From the NCBI GenBank assembly GCA_903813345.2, contig CAIIXF020000011.1, forward strand, positions 35,994,166 to 36,058,165: a stretch of 64,000 nt of DNA. Reading direction: 5' to 3'. The stretch is from Owenia fusiformis (taxonomy: Eukaryota; Annelida; Polychaeta; Sabellida; Oweniidae). The notes under the pieces were generated by a model. The model was not told where the DNA came from. It ran no database searches and saw nothing but the letters and a program-made list of their open reading frames with translations. The position numbers and the translations under genes are program-made. Of this stretch, positions 36,101 through 48,100 are shown in pieces (position 1 is the first letter of the stretch; every line of letters begins with the position of its first letter).

Positions 36101-39100
36101 TGTCAGAGGATTATTACCATTATATAGAAAGTCATCCATAGAGTGAAGACGAAGCTCACTTTTAAGGATCGAAGTCAAACGACTTTGATTCCAATACCAA
36201 TAGTATCTGATACCAATAGTGAGATAGAGAGTTGATGAAGTTATAAAGGTTTTACTGTACAAATAATGAGGCTCTTATATCAGGCAATGCTTTTAGCTAT
36301 GTTTAATCATAGGAAATGAGATAGTTTTTGATAATAGATAAAGCACTGATGTAATTTATGGATGTATTGTTATGAAATCATTAATATAACGTCAAAACTG
36401 ATTCACAGCCATGTTAATGATAGAAAAAACTCTCGTAAAACAATGGCTATGTGGTATTATAGCATAAATATGTAATGTAATTTTTTCAATCACAACACCA
36501 TAAAACACAATACAAAGATGCAGAAAATATATAATGTATCTAGTTCAGATCGTTTATATATTATGATTGCTAAGTGTTGACGACCTTAGTGAATAACCAC
36601 CTTAACTACCTTTATGAATAACCACCTTTATTGCCTTAATGAATAACCACCTTAACTGCCTTAATGAATAACCACCTTAACATCCTTAATGAATAACCAC
36701 CTTAACTGCCTTACTGAATAACCACCTTAACTGCCTTAATGAATAACCACCTTAGCTATATTAATGAATAACCACCTTAACTGCCTTAATGAATAACCAC
36801 CTTAACTATATCAATGAATAACCACCTTAACTGCCTTAATGAATAACCGACTTGACGACCTTTATGAATAACCACCTTGACGGCCTTAGTGAATAACACC
36901 TTAACTGCCTTAATGAGTAACCACCACAGCCGCCTTAATGAATTACAAGCTGAATGAATAACCACCTTAACAACCTTAATGAATAACCACTTTATTGAAT
37001 AACCACCTTAATTAATGGAGAGCTTATCCCATTTCCAGATTTTCCAGAACTTGCATGTAAGATAACATCAAAGCAATCAGAAAATATTGGCTTTCATTCT
37101 TCAACCCTTGGAGCATCTTGACTCAAAATGTTCCAGTTGCTCTTACATCACTTTGATATGATTCCTTTACATCTGTTTGACTTCTTTAAACAATCGTGTT
37201 AAGTTTGAATCTATACTCTGCGCTTGGAGCATGATATTATCACAAAGTTGTTGTTACTTTGTCATTATGGTTATGTAAGGAAAGATTGCATGTTATCATA
37301 GTCTGCAAAACAATGAAATTTAAAGACTACCCATTTATCAATGAGATATCTCAGATCTCAAATTTATTAATAAAACTATAAGAAGCACGCTGATCTGTAA
37401 GTGTTCACTTTACCATTTTGCACAAACTACTTAAAAAACATTTAAAAGTCCAAAATGTAATTAAAATATAAAAATCTTTATAACAAATAATTTGTTAATA
37501 ATATACTTCTCTATGCCAAGTAGCCCTTGCAATAAATGTATAATTTTACCTAATAATAACCATCAATATAACATCCAATAGGGAAAACCAATGAAAAAAG
37601 AGCAGAGACTTTGAGAATAGGCTTGCACCTACCTGAAAATGCATTTGTATGCACTTGAAAATGAGAAAAATCATGAAAAATGGGCACATTTTGACCAATT
37701 TTGCTCTCAATTGTGAACATGAAAATTTTGCACCCACTTGACAAAAAATCCTGTGGAGATCACTGAAGAGTTGGCTTCCTTATTAAAATGGTAAATCAAA
37801 ACTGCATGATATAATTACTAAGCCGAGTCCCTGTTAGGCCCTTCATCTAGAATACCATAAGATACTAAATAAGAAAACTGAATTCTTACAATGTTACTAA
37901 TGAAATCTACATACACGAGGAAGCTCAATTTGTTCAATTGCCTATCACGTCAAAACATTTTCTTGAGGTTAAATGGGTCCCTGAATATGTGAATAATGAG
38001 GACATTGAGTCCCTCAAATCATTAATAAAAGTCTTGACTGGGTGATTTAGAATGAAACTTGTTATGACTGTGAATTAGATGGTTCACATTTAACCAAATT
38101 TCAAACTCTGAGGCAGTTAATCCCTTTGATTTAGTTGAAGGTAATGTGATTTATACGTCAATGTTACTGTACTAAATCCCCAAAGAAATCTCTGATCTTC
38201 GGGAATGAAAAATTAGGCTTAAGTGGAGGTTCCGAAGTAAAAATAGAAAACTGAATTCTGTGAAACAAGAATAATATTTGATTAGATAATGTTGGTTCTG
38301 TTTGATGACATTTCATGTTAGTTAAGCTCTCAAATTGCACTTTAAGCATAAAGTTTGTAATGAATTGATACAAACTGGTTTAAAAATATGAAATGCTTTT
38401 ATCTACTCTCTGCATTGTGTTCTGTGACATTTAACAGCACTTAAGACATAAACCAATTATACACTGGCCAGCAACAAAAAGATTCATCAAACATTTCAAG
38501 AAATATGTATTTTGAAAGTTCAATTAGGCTCAGAATGGAATAAAACTCAAATCAGTCATGTTAATATCAAATTGAACCATATAACAAATGATGTGACCTC
38601 ATGTCAAATACTATAATGCAAGCAGCATTTTACAAAAAGTTTCAAGCAAGCAATTTTTATAACAATTTCATTCACACTGATATTGAATAATTTAGGTACA
38701 TTGTCACATGCTCTGTCTTCACTGTCATCAGCCGTAGATGATTATTTAGTCAAACCATGCTATAGGATTTCATTTCTTTCTTGATACACGGATGGGAAAT
38801 AGATAGCAATTTTGTAGACCCATGAGCAATGGGATCTGCTGCCATCTCATATTCCATCAATGAATGAGCTTGTTGTCCCTCATTTACGTCATTAGGGTGG
38901 CTAAGTCTGTTCTCCGCATGTTTCAACCATGGATACGCAGAGGATGAACTCATCCCAGAATTCCCTGTTTGTGCACTTAATTTTCTAAAATAAATCAAAT
39001 GTCTGAAACATGATGCCTTGAGCATTTGTTTGAGTTCTTGTCGGAATGTGGTCCCCGTGAAGCAATACATCCAGAAATTAATAACGGAGTTAAACTGTTG

Positions 39101-42100
39101 AACAAATGTACAGAAATGCTTAGCGATCTCCAATTTTTCATGGGCTGGCCCATCACGATCAAACACTTCGCTCTCTGTTAGCACAATGCAAATAAGCACT
39201 GGTAATGTTAAAACTAGGAAGGTAAAGGAAATTGATACGAGCATTATAGCAACAGATTTCGTATTCGACTTCTTAGTCCTTGGTTTGGTGATAGATGTCA
39301 CTATCTGTCGATTACGTTCAGCATCAAATAAACGTGATATTATGGCGATATCACACGCAAGCATTATAAAGAATGGAAACAATGTTGCCAGACATAAATC
39401 AGTCCATGTCCAAAATATGTCAAAGTCATGGAATGTGACATCATCAATGTTAAGTAACCAATCACAATACATAAAGCCATCCTCTTCCTTATGCAATGAA
39501 AATGTCCAGAAGATATGGGAGTTTAAGCCGATTAACACGACACATAGCATTGTCAGAATCATTCCCGCCACTTTCCTCTGGCACAGCATCTTGGCCCTCA
39601 TTGGCCAAAATATGAACACAACTCGTTCACACGTCACTAAAACAAGAATCCAACCTGTCAACTGAACGAAAAAATATGTCATAAATAAATTAATCTTACA
39701 GCTGAAATCGGATTCATCTGTGATCCAAATTCGACAAACATATTGCAGCCAGATGTCGACACTGTAGATAATGAGCAGTATGATGTCACAAAAGGCTAGA
39801 ACTGTCAGATAAAGACTCCATGACGAGCTACGAAACTTTTTCCTTAAAAGAACAGATATCGCTAAAATGTTGCTAAATATTCCTAAAATAACGAGGATTG
39901 GTGCTCCAATTATCCACAGTCTAGCTTCAATAGGTTTTGATGTAAGGTCCATCGTTTTGGCAATTTCTCAAAATCATTTATGAATCACGCAAATCAGTCT
40001 TTTAAAACATCCAATTTTCACTGCTCTGTTATATTAGCTTCATGCAAAAACATGTTAAGTGCTGCAGTTGGTATTTTTAAATCAATTGCCTAGACGTAAT
40101 ATTATATAATTTTACAAAATAAGTCTGGTGAAGTTATCATAACCTTCAGTTCTAGTCTCTCCAGGTTTACTAATAATTAATCCACTAAGTTACTTCCCAA
40201 GTAATTCCATTTTTATAACATTCAGCTCCATAATAACTCCTTTTCCCCCCGCAATTAATATCATTGGCCTCTCAGTGGGATGAAAATGCTGCTACTTATG
40301 GCATGTTTAACGCAATTCCATCCAACAGCATTAGAGTGCTCCTATATCACTTCCAGCTATTGACTATATCTTATTTAAATTCCATTAAATATATCAGAGA
40401 ACTTCATTACATTGAATGTGATAAAGATTAGAACTGCTTTGCAAATAGTACTGTTTAACAAGATCATTTCCGATTTGATTAATTTCACTTTGTTTATGAC
40501 AAGAAATAGGTAGATACAGACACAATATAATATTAATTATGGAATATACAAGTTTTTAGTAAGTTGTATTAAGGTGGTTCTTGCTCAATTTTTTAGTTTT
40601 CGATTAATTAGCTGATTTGTAAAGATAAAGATAAGCAATTTTACTATTAAAGATGTCATAAACAGGGTTTGGGACTGTCATGGGCTCTACCACTGATAGA
40701 GCCCATGGGACTGTTTTGGAATCTGAGGTTCACGTTCATATCTACTGTATCTGAAGAAGTAGCATTTATAACCTTTGTTATATTTCTAGTGAGCTATTTC
40801 CAATATATGATATTCCAGGATTCTAACTGTGGTTGAAAAAGGGTAATTTTATAAAGAATTCCAAACAGGCTTGATATTTTGTCAAAATTCTAAAAACTAA
40901 TTTGTAACATCAAGTTAAAATTTCAATTGAATCTTCATTCATATGTGTTATATTTTTGCCATTTTGGTAGTATTGAGGAACAGTATTTCTCTATCATACT
41001 TAGCTTGTATTCGTGAATGCAATAACGGCTACCAGCTACTGGATTCAAATATTAGTAAATGAGTTGGCAATACTACATTAGGTTAATCTGGTAGTCGGCA
41101 CAAGTTAGTTGTATTCCCGAATATAAGCTTACATTCATAATCCATTGTTGTATCCATGGAAATCATGATGTCAGAGTTAGAGATAAGAACATAAATGCAC
41201 CCCAGGGGTACCATTTTAGAGCCTAGCTTGTATAAGATTAAGCAGTATAGCATTAAATGCCATTGCAGCCAAATCCCATCTTGATCAGAATGCAGATAAA
41301 TCACTTGAATTCTAGAGGGAGATCTATAAGACGGGGGAAAATGTCATTTATCTCTTAGCTCAAAAACACAATTTTCGAATTAAAATCAGATTCTGTGTAG
41401 ACATCAACTTTGCTCTTTTCCCATAATGAAATTACAAAATGGTACAAAACTATGATTGATGATGTCTTGGGGAAAAATAGTTTGGATAGTACAAGGGATT
41501 AATTTCTCCTTAAACTTCTTAGTTAATGAATGCTGGTGACTTTCAATTCAAGTTACTAAGAGAGAGAGAGCAAGTTTGAAAAATATTTAGCATTATTATA
41601 TACCCAATATGTAACACTAATCCTGATTGGTCAATACCTAGTCACGTGTTCCGAAATAGGTTTACTATTTCCCTCGGAAAGTTATATTCCCTCAAATGTG
41701 ACGTCAGCGGGAATATACATTTGAACTATTGCCCGCTGACGTCACGATTGCAACTTCTATTACCCTTGGAAACGTCTGCGCATCATCACTGCGCAGACGA
41801 AAAATAGAAAAATGGAGGATGAGCAGAAACACAAATCAACTCCGTTCACCATGACAGACGTGCGTGAACGATACAATATAAGCAAGGTGGATAAAGTTCC
41901 CTAAACTCAATACGTCTGTGTAATTTCAAGTGTTATGATAATCTATTCTGCGTGTTAAACGCGATTGAATTTGTCAAGTGAGAGTCTCAGAGGCAAAAAT
42001 TTCTGTTGAGCATCTGATGACGTCACAGCTTATAATGCTAACAATGGACCCGGGGAGGGGGCTTTCTAAACCTTTTTGGCCTTCGCAGAGGAAACGGGAC

Positions 42101-45100
42101 AAGAGTCAGTATAGGGTATATAATAAAACAAATAGTGACTGCCTAATTTCGAGCAATAGTGTAAATGATTTCCCCTTAGGAATATCCTCTAAAATGTACT
42201 ATTCCCTCAGCCTGCGGCTTCGGGAATAGTACATTGTAAAAGATATTCCCTCGGGAAAATAATTTACACTAATTGCCCTCAATGGCAGTCACTATTTGTA
42301 TAATATTTTTTCCTCTCATCATTACATATCCAAGCCTGGTGATCCTACAAAATGACTGGGGGGGAGTAGGCGATTTCTGCAAGAAAACTCAACAAATTTG
42401 GAAGATTTATTTTTTCAAGAGAAAACTTACAACTGAATTGCCAAATGAATAGGCACAGTGCATGGCAAAATATGTTAGGGCTTCAAGTATTTTTTTGAAA
42501 TGAAACACTTCTAGGATATGAGATCTATTAAAAAAGGTGCATCATCACCAATGTGCAAAAGTCAATGTTTTTGCTATAAATCAGGCAAAATGGTCTACAC
42601 GACCTGTAATAAATAGGTACAAGGGAAGTTATTATCACAACACTAATGACATTGCTCACTTTTTAAAGTTATACCACTCCCCCTCCATCCAAAATTAAAT
42701 CATTTTGATTATTTTTTGTATAACGCATGGAAACTAACTTTATATAAAATTAGGATTATGAGGGAAATATTTGGCATGACAAAATTTCTTGTTATTACTA
42801 TTCCAAATAGATGAACCCTGTTCATTTCACAATAATAACTTGATTATCAAACATTTGATCTCAGACTTACAAAAACAACTTGTTCTCACTTATAAAAACA
42901 CACAATAGGGGCTATCAATTACAAGTTTTATGAGTTTTACACCACAACTTATTCATCACATCTATTCTGATCAAGTTAATCTCACCAGCATTGTCACTGA
43001 ATAACAAATGAAGCCAAAAATTAATCATTTAATCATTTGTTATTAATAACAGGAGACCACTTATAAGGTCTGCATACTTTGTCAAAGGGGATTCAATTGA
43101 CGTGATCTGTATTCTATTTACCATATAAAGGCGTCATGCATTATTTATTGATGTCACAAATATCTCTCACTTTCAAATCAAATTACTTTGAATATCCAAG
43201 TGGGTGTTAAAAGACACGCACTCACAACAAAGGCCCATGGGATTTGGTTTGAAATATTTAGAACAAAAGGCTCACTGGGAATTTATTTGGAATTAAAGGA
43301 TAGGTATCGATATGGTGAACTGAATTCAACAATGTTTTTCTCTTAAATTATTGAAAACATTCTGTAAAAAAACACAGTCCTTTATGTAATGTTGACTGAT
43401 TGGCAACAATTTAATGCAAAAATTATTTATATATATTTTATATAACTGTAAAAAATAGATAAAAATTAAGATAAACCATTTATTTCATTAACAAGATACT
43501 TTTTAAAATCAACCAAACTTTCCTTTGTACAATTACAATATTGAGAGACCTAAACACGTTGTGTTTGTGTCATTTTGTTCCAATGAGGTTCGGATAGATG
43601 TTTCATTTCATTCCGAACATATGATACCAAGAACAAAAGAAGTGTCTGGTGTGTTTTCTAAAACAATATAGAGAAAAGTATATACATATATTTCACATTA
43701 TAATGTTACCAAGATGACCATTAAATTGACGATGTGTGAAATTTTCAGAATGTTTTGATGACTGGTTTAAGAGAAACGTGTGTTCAAAAAGTTCACCATA
43801 TCGATACCAATCCTTTGCACATTTCATAGTATAATTTCAGATGTGAATTGAATAATATCATTTTCATTTTAATGAATAAAAAGTCAAGAAAAATATGTCC
43901 AAATTTAAAATTGATTCTCAAATCACACTTATAATTAAAAATCAATAATCGAAATAAAAAAAACAAAGGGCTTATCGCAAGAAAATCTGGCAACATGTGT
44001 GTGCTGTAAAAACAATAAGTGAAAAATATGTACACCTTACATAAAATATGTAACAATCATTATTACAAGTACAACTGATGGTCATGAATTGAAGCCAATA
44101 TGTCATCACTTTGCTTTAAAATTGTTTTATTGTCACTAAAAAGATCACTCTTAAATAAAATAGATAAAATAAATGTATAATCACAGTCACAATAATACCT
44201 GAAATTTTAGACAAGACATGAACATGCAAAATCTCACCACAGAACATTTGTTACAGACATAAACCATTGAATGTTAAATGCTGGACACCAAGTACCAAAT
44301 GCCAAACACAATCCGCAAAAAACTAGAGACTTAGACAATTAAGTCACTACTTGTAGTGGTAACATAAAAAAGAATATGACCTACCATGTCCGTTACGTCT
44401 TCCTATGTCATCTTTCTTGAAGACGGCTCCTCCACTTGGAATACACTTGTCCTCCCATTCATCCTTCAGCTTTAGATCAGTTATCTGATCATCAGTGAGT
44501 CCCTGCATGTTTGGAGGAAGTGTGATGCCATGTTTGGAGAGGGATTCTACCTCTGAAATAAAAGTGTCTAATCATAAGTCAGTCCCTGCATGTTTGGAGG
44601 AAGTGTGATGCCATGTTTGGAGAGGGATTCTACCTCTGAAATAAAAGTGTCTAATTATCAGTCAGTCCCTGCATGTTTGGGGGAAGTGTGATGCCATGTT
44701 TGGAGAGGGATTCTACCTCTGAAATAAAAGTGTCTAATTATCAGTCAGTCCCTGCATGTTTGGGGGAAGTGTGATGCCATGTTTGGAGAGGGATTCTACC
44801 TCTGAAATAAAAGTGTCTAATCAAAAGTCAGTCCCTACATGTTTGGGGGAAGAGTGATGCCATGTTTGGAGAGAGATTCTACCTCTGAAATAAAAGTGTC
44901 TAATCCTCAGTGAGTCCCTGCATGTTTGAGGGAAGAGTGATGCCATGTTTGGAGAGAGATTCTACCTCTGAAATAAAAGTGTCTAATCATCAGTCAGTCC
45001 CTGCATGTTTGGAGGAAGTGTGATGCCATGTTTGGAGAGAGATTCTACCTCTGAAATAAAAGTGTCTAATCATCAGTCAGTCCCTGCATGTTTGGAGGAA

Positions 45101-48100
45101 GTGTGATGCCATGTTTGGAGAGGGATTCTACCTCTGAAATAAAAGTGTCTAATCATAAGTCAGTCTCTGCATGTTTGGGGGAAGTGTGATGCCATGTTTG
45201 GAGAGGGATTCTACCTCTGAAATAAAAGTGTCTAATCATAAGTCAGTCCCTGCATGTTTGAGGGAAGTGTGATGGCATATTTTGAGAGAGATTCTACCTC
45301 TGAAAAAGAACTTAATATATATTCCAGCCACTGAGTTTAAGGTTAGGGTTCTGAATGAGTCAATATCAGGCAGACCATGCATCTTGGAGAGTGGGGAGGA
45401 TAATATGTAATTGAGAAAAGTTTTGTTTCACATTTTCCGTTCCAGTCTTTGACTTCATGTTGTGATTTCTTTGACAGGGGTTTCATATATATTCCAACAA
45501 CATGCAAAACAAATCAAAAACAACAGACAAAATGATTGAAATTATTATCTGAAGATGAAAACAGTTGTGAAATGCCTCAAAACCACATCCTAGACTATTT
45601 TAGTAAAACACGCCTAACCATCGACAATGTACAGTGACAAAATATACCGTCGTACACTTTAGGTGTACGGTGTTTCACTATTAACTGATTTGAAGCGAAA
45701 ACTATGATGTAGGTTTGAAGTAGGTTTTCAAAAATTAATTTGAGGCATACATAAAAGAATTCATGTTTGATTTCGTGTGTATTCGATAATTAGTTAAAAG
45801 ATTTTTGAGCAGTGCTTTAAATTCACAGAATAAAGGTAAAAAGGTTTGGGCTACAAACTCTGGAAATTTCATCAAGATTGGTGCAATATTAAGAAAGTTA
45901 CAATATCTTTCACCTTATTTATTGGACACCTTGTATATCGAGATGACAACGTACACTTATGATTGTTTTATTTTTAATATTTCAGCAAAAACGTGAATAT
46001 ATATTAAATCTTCAACCTACCTTAATTATGTAACTTAGGAAACATATTCTCATAAAAATAATTGACACTCTTAGGCGACAGGGGAAAAGATGACCAAGGG
46101 AAATGTGAAAAAACCAACATTTTCGAACCAATCATTGTTGGTGGGTAGATTTACTGCGAAAAAACTCGAGCACTGCTCAAAAAACTTTTAACGTAATTAG
46201 AAAGGTAAATGTCTTCCAAATCGAATACACACGAACATGAAATCCTTTAAGTATGCCTCAGATTAATTTTTAAAACCTAAATCACACCCACATCATAGTT
46301 TTTGCTTCATATCAGTTAGAATAGTGACACCATACATCTAAAGTGTACGACGGCGTGTTTTGTCTCTGTACATTGTCGATGGTTAGGCGTGAGAAAATTG
46401 CCTGCAGTGTTAATGAAATCCCTGTGGAAAGAGAATCTAAAAATATTAATACATCATAATTTGTTTTGTGTTTTCCACTGAGCCCTCTGTAATCAAACTT
46501 CAGGCTAACCTTTATTACCAGAACAATGTGACATAGAGGTCCTGAGTTAGGCTAGAGCAATAAATATTATGTTTAAGGTACAGCTGGAAAATAACATTTT
46601 GGTAAAAATTGCTATACCTGCAAATGTTATTTTCTGGTACAAAATTAAGTATGAAGGCATGTGTGTATTTCCTTGCTTTTTTCAGGAAAGTATCATTACA
46701 TTATCTACTTTTAGTAAACCTGGAAACAGGTCAATGGTAGCTCCTGTATTGTCTGGAAACTTTGAAAGAAAATTTGTAAAAATAGAAATTGTGAAATATC
46801 TGAATTTCCTGGAGTTCCCATTGAACTCTTACCAGATATTCTTAGATTAGACTTGGATTAGACTTTTTATTTTAATACAGTATTTTCTCCATTTTCTTCC
46901 AGTGACGTTAAAACACAAATTGATAGCGATTCATGGTTAGTTATTTCCGAAAAGCCTCATGACATGGACCTTAGCGAAAATACTTGAGAATAGTTGCCAA
47001 AGGAAATGCTGCTAAACATTTTTCTCAACTATCAATGCCTAATTACTTCTAACTATGAATTATTAAAAGGCATTATTCAGGATGTGTTTGAACATGGCAT
47101 GTAGGTGTTTGTTTCATCATAGAAGTTATAATTAAGAGGCACACTATCATTCAATATTTCATATTTTGTATTCCTTTCATTTTGTAGACTATAAAGGAAA
47201 AAGTTGAAATAAATATAAATGAAAAATGACATAACAGAGCACACACTTCTCAGATCACAACCCTCTTTTCACATTTAACTTAGACATTTCTGCATCTTGA
47301 ACATCAGAAACGTTCATATTTGATCAGATATCTGAAATTTATTTTCAATAAAAGGAATTCAATCTATCACGTTCATAAAAAATTTCACATTGTCAGACCT
47401 TTTAATCAGAATTCATAGACTAAAATTAGAATTCTAACCCAATCGAGAGAAAATCCTTAAATTAAATGCCACTAAAGCTCCTGAATCAGATTACCAGTAA
47501 ATGTATGTACATCTAGCATTAAAAAACGTCAATGCATTTGTTACTAGTTACTTTTGCTTTGTTATTCTAATCACTGTTTGGAACATGGTTTTGATTAATA
47601 TGATAATAAAAACCTTTAAACCTAAAATTCTAGTCACTCAAAATTGCAGGTTGACAATTTATTTAACATAAGGGAGCCATAACTTACATCTAATAAAATA
47701 ATGAAGCAATAAAGGCTTCAATGGGATTTAGGTAAAGCAATTTTCAGACAAACAATAGGGATGGAGGAAAACATTTTGTCTTAATTTAGACAAATTTAAT
47801 TAAATTATAAACATATGGGAAATAAATTATTAAAGAAAATCATAGTTACGATTAATGTACATTTACAAGAGAGGCCTAAATATTTCCCTTAGGAATATGG
47901 GACATGGGTCAATCTGAGAAATACTCACTAAAAAGATTTCTTGAGAATTAAAAATTAATTTTGATAATAATACAATATAATACACGATATGCACTCTTAT
48001 CCAGTATCTTGTGCTGACCCTGTTAATCAATATGTGACAATTAACGTAAATAAAGAAAATAAAATAAAAATGTGATATATTTACCCCAGCATAAGCGCTC

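Noticed and set aside
39186-39665. 159-codon frame on the plus strand
   Set aside because: It is antisense to the GPCR, whose minus-strand reading has all expected receptor motifs.
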